The notes: generated from the letters alone by a model not told the origin. A stretch of 64,000 nt of DNA from an uncultured Eubacteriales bacterium (GCA_934402395.1 CAKRTQ010000008.1:1-64000), one strand, 5' to 3'; positions 26,790 to 36,554 are shown, numbered from the stretch's first letter. Program-made: numbers and translations.

Positions 26790-28082
26790 TCAGTCGTTTC
26801 TTATATCGTAGATAAGCCACTTGCCGTCGACCAGATGCAAGTACACGGTGACGTCGATTTCATTCTTCCATTCCGGAGTTTTGTCGCCGTACTTATCCAC
26901 GCAGTCGGTAAGGACCTGCGTAAAGCTTACATGAGCCGAAACAGCTGTGTGGTCGTCCTCCACGTAGCGGTAGTTCTCATCGACTACATCTTCAAAACGG
27001 TAGCCGTTGTGATCCATGATGAAGCTCTGGCTTATCAGCTTGTCAAGCGATTTGAAGAATGCAGATGAAGTATCAAAATATTTGTTGCGCTGTGCTTTGG
27101 TGGCGTCAGCCTGCATCCAGCGTGCGTATATCTTGGTCGCATCGACCACATACTCACCGATGTTGGCGCGAATCTCTTGGCTTTCCCGCTCAATACGCTC
27201 GGCTTCGAGACGCTTTGCCTCTTCTATTCTGAAGTTGTAGTCGGCTACAAGACGATTCACATAATCGCTGTCGGCGCGCCATACGACAGTTTGGGGGTCG
27301 TATTCGAGCTTGTACGTGACGCTTCCGTCCCCGGAGGTGACCGTCACTTCCGGTTCAAGGTAAAGCCCGCTCACAAAATAATTCTGCATGGTGCGTGCGG
27401 ATTCATCTCCCTCGGGGAAGTAAACATCCTCTTTGAGTACGACCGGATCGCCGTATCTGAATTCTTCGCCGAGCACCGTACCGTTGATTTTTACGACCGC
27501 GTTGATCGGGGCGTAAACATTTGCACCGTACTTGGGCGATAGCTTGATCTCTGTCTTGCCGAGTGTGTATATCGGAAGCTTCAGCTTGGCACTTTCCTTG
27601 CCGCTCTTTACGAGAGTGAAGCTGCCGATGCGTACATTTCCCTTGGCGACAGAGTAATTGAGCACATCGGGATCATCCGATGAACCCTGAGTGAACGTCC
27701 ACTCACCATCGTCGGAACCGAACAGCGATCGCGCGTAGCTTACGGCACTGTCAACGGTCTCAAACTGCGTTATCTTGGTATCTTCGGAGTTGCGCACGAG
27801 ATATTCGTAGTCGCATGACTTGAAATAATCGTTGAATACGCGCTCGGCAACATATTTGGGCTGACTGTCCTCATATTCGGCAAGCAGACCGCTGACCGAG
27901 CGAAGGACAAACGCCCATACTATCATAACAACTATGACGATAACGAGCCATACGATCCAGAAAAGCGGACCTTTGCCGATGACGGCTTTTTTGCATTTGC
28001 GTGCTCCGGCGGGACACTTGTCCTCTGGCACACGGCGTTTTATCGGCTTTCTCTCGGGGGATACATTGCCATGTCCTGTCAT
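26790..28082 (-). CDS. membrane-anchored protein of unknown function
   Basis: 430 residues. A basic, Cys/Pro-containing N-terminus is followed by one span at about 39-61 (FWIVWLVIVIVVMIVWAFVL) and a large extracytoplasmic part. The first outer domain is NTF2-like (AERVFNDYFKSCDYEYLV). A beta domain follows (PINAVVKINGTVLGEEF), then a charged helix around 280-300 (RIEEAKRLEAERIERESQEI) and a second NTF2-like domain ending KWLIYDIRND. It overlaps the phosphodiester glycosidase gene by 4 bp (ATGA), so the two are translationally coupled and probably act together outside the membrane. No enzyme motif recognised. Confidence 0.6.
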   Translation of the reverse strand: MTGHGNVSPERKPIKRRVPEDKCPAGARKCKKAVIGKGPLFWIVWLVIVIVVMIVWAFVLRSVSGLLAEYEDSQPKYVAERVFNDYFKSCDYEYLVRNSEDTKITQFETVDSAVSYARSLFGSDDGEWTFTQGSSDDPDVLNYSVAKGNVRIGSFTLVKSGKESAKLKLPIYTLGKTEIKLSPKYGANVYAPINAVVKINGTVLGEEFRYGDPVVLKEDVYFPEGDESARTMQNYFVSGLYLEPEVTVTSGDGSVTYKLEYDPQTVVWRADSDYVNRLVADYNFRIEEAKRLEAERIERESQEIRANIGEYVVDATKIYARWMQADATKAQRNKYFDTSSAFFKSLDKLISQSFIMDHNGYRFEDVVDENYRYVEDDHTAVSAHVSFTQVLTDCVDKYGDKTPEWKNEIDVTVYLHLVDGKWLIYDIRND

Positions 28083-29239
28083 GATGCACCTCCGACCGCA
28101 AAGTATGTGGGGATCCTGCGCGGCTCGGTAAACGCCTTGTACACGTTAACAAGCCCCATTTTCTGATATTTATCGAGTTTTGAGATATCGTAGTTATAAA
28201 TATTGTAGTAATCGCGGTAGTAAAGCAGTGTTGATGAACCGCCGTCAAGCATTCCGGCGTTCACCGCACCGAAGCGGAGCATAATATCAATGACATCATT
28301 GTAGCTTGCTCCGGGACTGGCGCCCGTTCTGCCGTCGGTGACAAGGAATATCACGGCGCCGTCCTCGCGCTGGCCTAGTGCCGTGCGCTGGGAGACGGCT
28401 GTGTCGCCGCGTCTGTTGGCGACCACCTGGTCGCCGGTCTTCTGAATAAGTATATTGTTGCGCTGGAAGCAAACGCCGTCGCGTATGCCGAGCTCATCGG
28501 CTTGCGCACGTGTTATGCCTTCGCGGAGAACGAGACGGTTGTTCTTGTCAAAGCCCATAAAGGTCCTTGTTCTGCCGTCGTCCCATACGCACGCGCCGCG
28601 GGAATACGTTATACCCATGGGAATGCTACCGTTTCCGCCGCCGCCGTTGTCGGGATATTCACCCGCATTTATCATAAGCACGGTGCCGTCGCGTTCGGCA
28701 AGATCCCAAAAGCGTATGCCGGCTTTGCCGCTCTTGAAGTCGCTTGAGGTCGCAGTGTAAACGCGGGTCGGATCCTTGATTATTGCCACATAAGCGCGGC
28801 AGTGCGGAGCGTTTATGACCTTGAAAAAGATGCCGTCAACAGCCTTCGACCAGTCGATGTCAGAGTCGGGGCGTGTCGCGGGGTCATCGGGTTGAGTTAT
28901 CGGATCAACATGCTGTCCTTCATCATCGATCCTCACGCGCTGAATGCCGCCGTCCTGATTGTTCTGGATTATCTCAACGCTCTGTCGCTTGGCATCGGCA
29001 AGTATGGCATCGACCTCGGCTTGACTGAGAACGAGTCTCGGCGCCCATTTTGTGGCGCTTGCCTGCATTGCCATGTTTACAAGGGTGTTGCGCAATGTCG
29101 TGCTGGGACCGTTGGCTACAAGGAACGCAAGAGACCACACGAGTGCAAGGAAAAGCAGGATGATCAATCCGATCGAAATAAAAAATCTTCCGACCACCTT
29201 GCCTGCGGCAACGCGTCGCCGCCCTGTTTTTTTCTTCAT
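28079..29239 (-). CDS. phosphodiester glycosidase (NAGPA domain) protein
   Basis: 386 residues. An N-terminal membrane span (about 18-42) is followed by a helical linker and a NAGPA domain. Diagnostic blocks are VLMINAGEYPDNGGGGNGSIPMGITYSRG, FLVTDGRTGASPGASYNDVIDIMLRFGAVNAGMLDGGSS. The family cleaves sugar-1-phosphodiester bonds (the mammalian mannose-6-phosphate uncovering enzyme is the named member); in bacteria it is linked to exopolysaccharide and teichoic-acid-like polymers. Operon context with a GT2-GtrA fusion and a PAP2 phosphatase supports an envelope glycan role. Confidence 0.82.
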   Translation of the reverse strand: MKKKTGRRRVAAGKVVGRFFISIGLIILLFLALVWSLAFLVANGPSTTLRNTLVNMAMQASATKWAPRLVLSQAEVDAILADAKRQSVEIIQNNQDGGIQRVRIDDEGQHVDPITQPDDPATRPDSDIDWSKAVDGIFFKVINAPHCRAYVAIIKDPTRVYTATSSDFKSGKAGIRFWDLAERDGTVLMINAGEYPDNGGGGNGSIPMGITYSRGACVWDDGRTRTFMGFDKNNRLVLREGITRAQADELGIRDGVCFQRNNILIQKTGDQVVANRRGDTAVSQRTALGQREDGAVIFLVTDGRTGASPGASYNDVIDIMLRFGAVNAGMLDGGSSTLLYYRDYYNIYNYDISKLDKYQKMGLVNVYKAFTEPRRIPTYFAVGGAS

Positions 29240-29298
29240 TATTTATGCATGTACCTTTCTTGCTTGTCGGCGTAAATGCCGACGGGGTGCGCCGTGGA

Positions 29299-30420
29299 TC
29301 ATTTCTCCCGGCGGGGTTTGTTTTTGACGGAGGCTGCGGGACGCTGCCTGAAGACCCACTCGCGCTGAACACGGAAGCTTACAAAATAAATCACTGTGTC
29401 TATTATCATTTTGAAGATCGTCCTGAGCCATGCGGCGTGTGTGCTGAAAATGTAACCGAGCAGGGTGACGCCGCCGGCGGATGTCAGCATTACGGGGATA
29501 GCAAAGGCGTAGTATTTGGCAAGCGTTTTCCATATGCTGTTTTCGCTGCGGAATACCACATGGCGGTTTATCGAGAAGTTTACGAGCGACGATACCGCGC
29601 GAGCCATTACGGTCGCTTCAAGGGTCACGAGCTTTCCTGTGGGAAGAAAACGGCTGAAGAGATAGAAAAGCAGAAGGTCGATTATCGTAGCCGCACCGGA
29701 CGAGAGCAGGAATTTAAGTATGAGCGCGTATATCCGTATGGAATCGCGCACTGGGCGGAAATGCGACGTCTGGTTTTCTTCTATGTATACGGTCTCGATC
29801 TTCCGTTCATGGTAGCCGATGCCGAAGCCCTTGAGGGCGAGCAGCATATTGGTCTCATATTCATAGCGGTCGCCGTTCACGCGGCAAAGATCGGGCAGCG
29901 CGTCACGCGGGATCGCCCGCAGTCCGGTCTGCGTATCCGATACGTGCAGACCGCAAAGTATCAGAAATACCGCCGATGTTATGCGGTTTCCCATGCGGCT
30001 GCGCGGCGGAACATCGGGCAGCGAGAAGTCGCGCGCGCCGAGTATAAGATCGCCGGAATCAAGCATTTCGCCGGCGCACCCGAGAATGTCGCATACGCGG
30101 TGCTGGGCATCGCCATCGGCGGTGACAACGCCGTCACGCTCCGGGCGGTTTTCAATAAACCAGCTGAATGCTGTCTTGAGTGCCGCGCCCTTTCCGCGGT
30201 TGACTTCGTGCGTAAGAAGCGTTACCGCCGGGTGTTCGGCGGGAGAAGGGAAAAAACCGAGGCAGTCCTTACGGCTGCCATCGTTGACAACGATTATATC
30301 GTCAAAACCCGCACGCTCAAGATCCGATATTACCGTGGCAAGCTTTTCGTCCGGATTGTACGAGGGCACGATCACGGAGACGCGTTTTGTCGCGGATGTG
30401 ATTTCTGAAGTTGAGGTCAT
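29299..30420 (-). CDS. glycosyltransferase family 2 fused to GtrA-like membrane domain
   Basis: 373 residues from the ATG at 30420; an ATG 30 bp upstream is possible. Residues from about 12 to 220 form a GT-A domain of the dolichyl-phosphate-mannose-synthase type (VSVIVPSYNPDEKL, VVNDGSRKD, VNRGKGAALKTAF, VVTADGDAQHR, ILGARDFSLPDVP). The last 120 residues are GtrA-like, with four spans and NFSINRHVVFR and FRVQREWVFRQ blocks. The fusion would load a sugar onto undecaprenyl phosphate and aid its flipping. First gene of the envelope operon. Confidence 0.85.
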   Translation of the reverse strand: MTSTSEITSATKRVSVIVPSYNPDEKLATVISDLERAGFDDIIVVNDGSRKDCLGFFPSPAEHPAVTLLTHEVNRGKGAALKTAFSWFIENRPERDGVVTADGDAQHRVCDILGCAGEMLDSGDLILGARDFSLPDVPPRSRMGNRITSAVFLILCGLHVSDTQTGLRAIPRDALPDLCRVNGDRYEYETNMLLALKGFGIGYHERKIETVYIEENQTSHFRPVRDSIRIYALILKFLLSSGAATIIDLLLFYLFSRFLPTGKLVTLEATVMARAVSSLVNFSINRHVVFRSENSIWKTLAKYYAFAIPVMLTSAGGVTLLGYIFSTHAAWLRTIFKMIIDTVIYFVSFRVQREWVFRQRPAASVKNKPRREK

Positions 30421-30450
30421 TTTATTTTTGTCATTCCTTTCGGATAGCAT

Positions 30451-30720
30451 AGGGTAAGATATCGCCGAGGGGATCGTTCCCGACGGCGAAACACGAGCGG
30501 AAGGTATACTGCATTTATTATAGCATATGTCCGCAATAAATACAACCGTTTTTTGTAGCCAAATAGTACATATAAAATATTAATTTTTGTAGAACGGCAG
30601 AAAAACACAAAAATATCCGCTTGCGGGCAAAGCCGCGGACGATAAAAACGCTCCGACAGCGGTTTTGCGGGGACGCGCAAAAAAATATTGTAAAAATCGA
30701 ATTTTTTTTTGAAAAAGGTA
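30451..30720. other. AT-rich intergenic region between divergent units
   Basis: Apart from the minus-strand promoter at 30517-30545 no gene or structured element is supported. The run 30555-30720 is AT-rich with long A and T tracts. Confidence 0.5.
30517..30545 (-). promoter_or_regulatory. promoter of the GT2-GtrA envelope operon
   Basis: On the minus strand TTGTAT (30540-30545) and TATAAT (30517-30522) with a 17-bp spacer, about 97 bp before the chosen start. Confidence 0.7.
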
Positions 30721-30749
30721 TTGCAAAACGGAGCGGTTTGTGGTATAAT
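30721..30749 (+). promoter_or_regulatory. promoter of tRNA-Val/tRNA-Ala operon
   Basis: TTGCAA (30721-30726), 17-bp spacer, TGGTATAAT with the -10 at 30744-30749. The tRNA starts 17 bp later. Confidence 0.8.
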
Positions 30750-30765
30750 AAGCAAGCGCGGTCAA

Positions 30766-30842
<77 letters not shown>

Positions 30843-30855
30843 CCATTTAACCCAT

Positions 30856-30931
30856 GGGGCATTAGCGCAGCTGGGAGCGCACAACACTGGCAGTGTTGGG
30901 GTCAGGGGTTCGAATCCCCTATGCTCCACCA
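30856..30931 (+). tRNA. tRNA-Ala (anticodon GGC)
   Basis: 76 nt with CCA. Acceptor stem GGGGCAT/ATGCTCC, anticodon stem CAACA/TGTTG with loop CTGGCAG giving GGC, and T arm GGGGTTCGAATCCCC. A perfect terminator begins at the next base. Its 3' part is duplicated at 31074. Confidence 0.93.
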
Positions 30932-30970
30932 AAAACAAAAGGACGGTTTTGGCCGTCCTTTTGTTTTTGA
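30932..30970 (+). terminator. terminator of the tRNA operon
   Basis: 16-bp perfect stem AAAAACAAAAGGACGG with its complement around TTTTGG, ending in a T-rich arm. The same hairpin, second copy, is the insertion target of the mobile element. Confidence 0.9.
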
Positions 30971-31007
30971 AGAAGCACTGCAAAATTCGGACCCCTCAAG
31001 CCCGCCG
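30948..31007 (+). repeat. 60-bp direct repeat, left copy
   Basis: This segment (right half of the terminator plus GAAGAAGCACTGC and the following bases to CCCGCCG) is identical to 40897-40956 beyond the far end of the mobile element. It shows that the downstream flank of tRNA-Ala existed twice before the element inserted into the second copy. Confidence 0.9.
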
Positions 31008-31073
31008 CAGGCGGACTTGATCAGGTTTGCGTAAGGTGAGGCAAAAAATCTGCTTGTATTTCATCGCAAACCC

Positions 31074-31119
31074 GGGTTCAGAATCCCCTATGCTCCACCA
31101 AAAACAAAAGGACGGTTTT
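31074..31119 (+). repeat. partial second copy of tRNA-Ala 3' end and half terminator
   Basis: It matches 30906-30950 (T arm, acceptor, CCA and left terminator arm) with a single inserted A in the T loop. The 27-nt tRNA part cannot form a tRNA. The copy breaks off after ACGGTTTT, where the mobile element begins, and resumes at 40897. Confidence 0.88.
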
Positions 31120-31126
31120 TGCTTCC

Positions 31127-31140
31127 TTCTCATAAGGATG
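31127..31140 (+). repeat. left terminal inverted repeat of the element
   Basis: TTCTCATAAGGATG is the exact reverse complement of 40877-40890. Both lie 6-8 bp inside the TTT core, as expected for paired recombinase binding arms. A local dyad (TTCTCATAA...TTATGAGAA) extends it to 31151. Confidence 0.75.
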
Positions 31141-31172
31141 AATTATGAGAAACAGAAGCAATCGGGCGGGAA

Positions 31173-31208
31173 GGACGAACAGTTTCGGCTGTTCGTCCTT
31201 TTCGTTTT
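31173..31208 (+). terminator. outward-guard terminator at element left end
   Basis: GGACGAACAG/CTGTTCGTCC stem with a TTTCGG loop and a TTTTCGTTTT tail. It blocks readthrough from the tRNA operon into the element, against the direction of the recombinase gene. Confidence 0.8.
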
Positions 31209-31266
31209 GCGAAAGGCTCTGTGAATCTGAATAACTTGCTCAGAGCCGTTTGAATTTCAGACCATG

Positions 31267-32997
<1,731 letters not shown>

Positions 32998-33018
32998 TTA
33001 CCTCCTTGTGCAGTCAAA

Positions 33019-33074
33019 CCGATTGAGAGTGCTTGGGAAGCGTATTTTCCCAAGGCAATCATACTCCCAATCGG
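33019..33074. repeat. nested inverted repeat upstream of recombinase
   Basis: Outer arms CCGATTGAGAGT and ACTCCCAATCGG match in 11 of 12 positions; inner arms TTGGGAA/TTCCCAA are perfect. It lies in the recombinase leader. The motif CCGATTGAGAGTGC recurs exactly, inverted, at 40839-40852 near the element's right end. Confidence 0.6.
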
Positions 33075-33102
33075 GTTCAAAGTCCAGCGCTTTTCGAAGA
33101 AT

Positions 33103-33393
33103 TCAGGAAACATTATCAATTTCCCGTCCGAGCAGGTGACGGATATTGTCATCAAGGTCACGCCCGGCAGCGTGTGGAAAGATTGAGTTGACACGGTATT
33201 TCCGCCCACATGATTCCTGTACACGGCTTTTGGAAATACCACTGTCCGTGCGGTAAAATTCAACGCCGTTTCTGTGGCAGACCGCCCATTGCGGATCAAA
33301 TTCCGCTCCGGCGGGCGTGCGGAATTCATATCTGTCGGGTGAGTAGTCATCCGGGAGCTGTGCGTTTTCGTAAATGATTTTTCGTTGTTTCAT
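33103..33393 (-). CDS. small conserved element protein of unknown function
   Basis: 96 residues with a good ribosome site (AGAAAGG). The sequence is rich in conserved-looking polar and aromatic positions (IIYENAQLPDDYSPDRYEF; FDPQWAVCHRNGVEFYRTDSG; SCGRKYRVNSIFPHAAG). Two cysteines could bind metal. Similar small proteins accompany relaxase and recombinase genes in related clostridial elements as far as I recall; no function is known to me. It lies between recombinase and relaxase and may assist excision. Confidence 0.6.
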   Translation of the reverse strand: MKQRKIIYENAQLPDDYSPDRYEFRTPAGAEFDPQWAVCHRNGVEFYRTDSGISKSRVQESCGRKYRVNSIFPHAAGRDLDDNIRHLLGREIDNVS

Positions 33394-33426
33394 AAGTTAC
33401 CTTTCTGCAAATTGCGATAGTTTTGT

Positions 33427-34413
33427 TTAATAAAAGAGCCCAAAGCCCTGATCTTCGTCCTGCGTGCTGTACGCGGAATATTGAAGCAGTGCTTTGGGTT
33501 CGACCTTGATGCCGAGCATTTCCAGCTCCATGACGGTCAGCTTATCGATTTGATGCTCTTCGACAGGAGGAGTGAAGCGCCCTTCATACGGCATGGCTTC
33601 GAGCAGACTTTTCAGGAGCGAAAACAGACCTTCGCCCACCGTGTAACCGTGTTTCGGATGCAGGCGGTTTTCAAACTGCTGATACTGCTCTGCAAGTCCC
33701 GACTCACATCCGCCGAGGAGAAAATAAATTTCCAGATTTTTTCGCATAAGCTGCTCGGCAAAGAGCTTGTTGTCACGGCATTTATGACCGTCCGGCGTGG
33801 TGAAGGTTATATACTTGTGTCCCTCCCGCCAGTCCACCTTGTAGCCGTGCATCTCCATCTCATAGATAAAATCTTCTTTGCAGGAGGTGCGGCAGGCAAC
33901 GGAATATGCCTTGCGTCGCAGCAGGTCTTTCCACTTCGGCATTGAACCGAATGAAGATTTTGCTTCGGTTTCAGACAGCCCATACTCACGGCAGAGCCGG
34001 TTGGAATACTCCTTGACGCGGGCAAGGTCATCGGCAGTCTGATGAAACTTTTTTCCGCTTTCCATGTTCACCGAGTTCATGACGAGGTGATTGTGCAGAT
34101 GATCGCGGTCGCAATGGGTGGCAATGACAATCTGATAGCCGGGAAAGTATTCGGCAAAGCGCAGACCGATTTCGTGCGCAGTCTCGGGAGTCAGCTTGTC
34201 ATCGGGGCTGAACGATTGGACGATGTGGTAATATTGTCTGCCGTCTGTTTTCCCGAATTTGTTTTTTACAAAGCGGAATTCGTCAAGTGCTGACTCGGGC
34301 GTACAGTGGATACCCGAAACCAATATGCCGTTCTCGGTCTTGTTTCGGTTCATGACATAGGGAAAAATGTTGTTCATCGGGCATCCCGAAGCAATGAATT
34401 TAACGATTGCCAT
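33427..34413 (-). CDS. MOBP-type relaxase/mobilization nuclease
   Basis: 328 residues. The N-terminal relaxase domain has a GRQYYHIVQSF block and the three-histidine metal motif HCDRDHLHNH at about 100-109; the catalytic tyrosine is probably in the GRQYYHIVQ or IFPYVMNR region. It nicks oriT and pilots the strand. At 328 residues it is shorter than many MobA-type proteins, with only a small C-terminal part. It overlaps mobC by 40 bp, so the two are coupled. Confidence 0.9.
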   Translation of the reverse strand: MAIVKFIASGCPMNNIFPYVMNRNKTENGILVSGIHCTPESALDEFRFVKNKFGKTDGRQYYHIVQSFSPDDKLTPETAHEIGLRFAEYFPGYQIVIATHCDRDHLHNHLVMNSVNMESGKKFHQTADDLARVKEYSNRLCREYGLSETEAKSSFGSMPKWKDLLRRKAYSVACRTSCKEDFIYEMEMHGYKVDWREGHKYITFTTPDGHKCRDNKLFAEQLMRKNLEIYFLLGGCESGLAEQYQQFENRLHPKHGYTVGEGLFSLLKSLLEAMPYEGRFTPPVEEHQIDKLTVMELEMLGIKVEPKALLQYSAYSTQDEDQGFGLFY

Positions 34414-34691
34414 ACTTTTTGCATCTCCTGTTTGGTTTCTCCGAGGTCAACCGCCCGTACAAATCCTGCGTTGACGGCACGGGTAAGCTGATTGAGATTG
34501 TTGCCGATGCGCTGAAGCTCGCGTGCAATTTCATCGGCACCGGAGATGTTGACGATCTCTTTTTTGAAAATACAGTCGCGGACGAAGTCGCTGATGCGCC
34601 TGTAATGACCGTAGGAATGTTCCTCGATCCAGGTCTTTTCTTCCGGTGTGACGCGGAAGGAAAGAATGATATTTTTGTTTTTTTCTTTCAC
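34374..34691 (-). CDS. mobC: MobC-like relaxosome protein
   Basis: 105 residues from a GTG codon preceded by GAAAGGAG; this start is chosen over upstream codons because of that site. It has a ribbon-helix-helix-like beginning (IILSFRVTPEEKTWIEEHS) and the MobC-type block IARELQRIGNNLNQLTRAVN. It binds near oriT and helps the relaxase melt the nick site. The 3' end runs inside the relaxase gene. Confidence 0.87.
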   Translation of the reverse strand: MKEKNKNIILSFRVTPEEKTWIEEHSYGHYRRISDFVRDCIFKKEIVNISGADEIARELQRIGNNLNQLTRAVNAGFVRAVDLGETKQEMQKVWQSLNSLLRDAR

Positions 34692-34814
34692 AGAAAGACT
34701 CCTTTCGTAAATGATTGATAGGGGTATGGGCATAGCCCGATGCCTTTAGCGCCGCCGTAATCGGCTGGCGTCATACAAAGGCGAAACTCGCAATAAAACG
34801 GTACCTCTCACGAC

Positions 34815-35891
34815 TTACTTTACAGGGACGCAAGGGTCGCAAGAGACGGAAAATATGAGGGCAGAAGAAGTTGAGGCACTTGGGTCACTTGAGGCACTCT
34901 TTGTCGGTTGCGGTGACACATATTTCACACGGATATACTTTTGACCGTTGCTTCGCCTGCTTTCAAAGAATACGCCAAGTGCCTCCATCTGAAACCGCCA
35001 GCGGTTCATCATCTGCTTCATCCCCTTGGCGGTTATCTCTCTGCCGAGCGTAGCTGACAATGCAGAGGCGAGGTCGGTGTTACTCCCGCTGAAAACGAGC
35101 GTTGTTTTCATCAGCGTGACCAATGCCGCCATCTCGTCCGGCATGACGGTTTCGGGCATGGTCAGGCTGTCGGAGAGCAACTGCCATGTGCAGGTGACAG
35201 GTTCCATTTCCAGCTTCATCTTACGGTCGCGGATGTCTCGCCCGGAGGCGTACAGCGTTGCACTGTTTTCCACGCGCTCATTCTTTTCGAGGACATAGAT
35301 CGCGTCAACTGCGCCCGCAATTCCGGTACTGCCGGAGAGCTTATTGATAGGGTCTTTGTCTCCCATCTTGCGCAGGTGATGCACCAGCAGAAGACAGACC
35401 TTCAGTTCCTCTGCCAAAGCACGGAGCGGTTGCAGTTCGGTATAATCGTTGCCGTAGGAGACCTCTGTTGTCGGGGTACGGATCAGCTGGAAGGTGTCGA
35501 TGGCGACGAATGTGACAGCGGGATGTTCGTGTTTGAATTTCCGAATCCAATCGCACACACCGCTTTCGATAGAAGTGCTGCCGGTGGCAAAGTACAATCC
35601 GGGCGGCACATCGTCCGTAATGGTATTGAGCCGTTCCTGAATCCGGCGTTCGGAATCCTCCAGACAGAGGTAGAGTGTTTCTCCTTGTGTAACGGGAAGT
35701 CCCCACATCGGCTCTCCTTTTGCGATATGAATACAGAGGTCAAGGACAAGCCATGATTTACCGACCTTCGGGGAACCGCCGAGAATGCAAAGTCCCTGCG
35801 GAAATAAGGTTTCGACGCAAAACTTCGTCTCGGGAAGTCTTTTGTCCATAAGGGTTTCGCCGTCGATGACGGCAAGAGTGGATTTTTTCAA
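34815..35891 (-). CDS. RepA-like AAA/RecA-fold ATPase
   Basis: 358 residues. Walker A is GGSPKVGKSW (about 38-47) and a Walker-B-like strand is TFVAIDTFQLIR. LVHHLRKMGDKDPINKLSGSTGIAGAVDAIYVLEK resembles the RepA/DnaB-type hexameric helicase core. The C-terminus has a basic winged-helix-like part. Such genes serve initiation or helicase functions of mobilizable elements. The start is a TTG with AAAGGAG at good distance; that ribosome site lies in the last codons of an upstream open frame. Confidence 0.8.
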   Translation of the reverse strand: MKKSTLAVIDGETLMDKRLPETKFCVETLFPQGLCILGGSPKVGKSWLVLDLCIHIAKGEPMWGLPVTQGETLYLCLEDSERRIQERLNTITDDVPPGLYFATGSTSIESGVCDWIRKFKHEHPAVTFVAIDTFQLIRTPTTEVSYGNDYTELQPLRALAEELKVCLLLVHHLRKMGDKDPINKLSGSTGIAGAVDAIYVLEKNERVENSATLYASGRDIRDRKMKLEMEPVTCTWQLLSDSLTMPETVMPDEMAALVTLMKTTLVFSGSNTDLASALSATLGREITAKGMKQMMNRWRFQMEALGVFFESRRSNGQKYIRVKYVSPQPTKSASSDPSASTSSALIFSVSCDPCVPVK

Positions 35892-35894
35892 GCG

Positions 35895-36050
35895 TTATGC
35901 TCCTTTCATGATTTTCGCACACAAGCGCTTGTGTGCGGTTTTGTCTGTTGGCGGTACAAAGTCCCGCAGGAATGTTATCCTCGCCACACGAGGCGAATTC
36001 GGCGGTGTTACGCTGCTATATTCTGCATGATGGTCATCTCCTTTCGCTCC
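35895..36050 (-). other. open frame without a clear start, upstream of the ATPase
   Basis: The frame reads HHAEYSSVTPPNSPRVAR, ITFLRDFVPPTDKTAHKR and LCAKIMKGA, which has real-protein character. Its final codons encode the Shine-Dalgarno of the next gene. A strong AAAGGAG precedes it, but the ATG in reach (36025-36030 area) is in another frame and gives only MQNIAA. It could be a small coupled gene with a frameshift or a non-standard start, or a remnant. Confidence 0.35.
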
Positions 36051-36116
36051 GCATATGGGAGCAGTTTTTATAATTACAAAATTCAAAACCGAATCTCCTG
36101 CCGTTAAGAAAAACGG

Positions 36117-36152
36117 CAAAAGAAAAAGACCCGCGCCGAATCGGCACGGATC
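36117..36152 (-). terminator. terminator-like hairpin in the mob-operon leader
   Basis: On the minus strand a GC-rich stem pairing GATCCGTGCCGA with TCGGCGCGGGTC is followed by TTTTTCTTTT. It lies between the probable promoter at 36467 and the ATPase gene, so it could attenuate expression. Confidence 0.6.
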
Positions 36153-36409
36153 AAAAATCAAAAGTGCGGCATCTCAAAAGAATTCCGGTGTTGTCGCCGC
36201 ACCGACCGGAGTTGCAGAGATCGTGCAAGAGGAAGTTTGCATCGTCCCGGCTCCTCCGGTCTGCCTGCTTCCGGTATGTTCCTACGCTCACTTGACCGCG
36301 TATTTCGGGATACTGCCGACTCGCTCACCGATCCTTTCGGAGCGTGATCTCACGCCTTCCTCCTCGGCACGAGGCGCCACCCTCGCTGTCCTGGCAAGTT
36401 TCGTATCCC

Positions 36410-36456
36410 GTATCCTCCCGGGGCAGGAGTATTCAATTGTCACCGCAATTGCGGCG
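36410..36456 (-). other. candidate origin of transfer (oriT)
   Basis: On the minus strand the sequence ATACTCCTGCCCCGG (around 36418-36432) resembles the IncP-type nick region YATCCTG/Y, so the nick may fall between 36424 and 36423. A perfect palindrome CCGCAATTGCGG (36443-36454) lies just 5' of it, as oriT hairpins do. A MOBP relaxase and mobC follow downstream. This is an inference from motif and context. Confidence 0.45.
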
Positions 36457-36466
36457 GGACGAGCAT

Positions 36467-36495
36467 ATTGTAATGCCCCTCCATTGATACCCCAA
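36467..36495 (-). promoter_or_regulatory. probable promoter of the mob operon
   Basis: On the minus strand TTGGGG (36490-36495) and TACAAT (36467-36472) with a 17-bp spacer. Transcripts would carry a 5' leader of about 570 nt through the oriT-like region and hairpin terminator. Confidence 0.4.
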
Positions 36496-36554
36496 GGTCA
36501 GAAACGCAAAATGTTCCTGACAGCAAAAAAATTTTTGAAAATATTTTTTGACAC

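Larger units (their letters stand above)
31008..31266. other. gap from first tRNA flank to recombinase gene
   Basis: No gene is seen. The interval holds a partial tRNA copy (31074-31100), the left half of the second terminator hairpin (31101-31119), the element's left end, an ITR and a plus-strand terminator. Confidence 0.7.

Noticed and set aside
29245..30408. 387-codon plus-strand frame over the GT2-GtrA gene
   Set aside because: The minus-strand product has complete GT2 and GtrA motifs; the plus frame has none.
30420..30450. Five-codon ATGACAAAAATAAAATGA mini-frame before the GT2-GtrA start
   Set aside because: The purine tract touches its ATG, leaving no spacing for ribosome binding; probably chance.
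36370..36400. T-box-like AGGGTGGCGCC on the minus strand in the mob leader
   Set aside because: No specifier stem, and the terminator is more than 200 nt away rather than adjacent; only a chance match to the T-box core.
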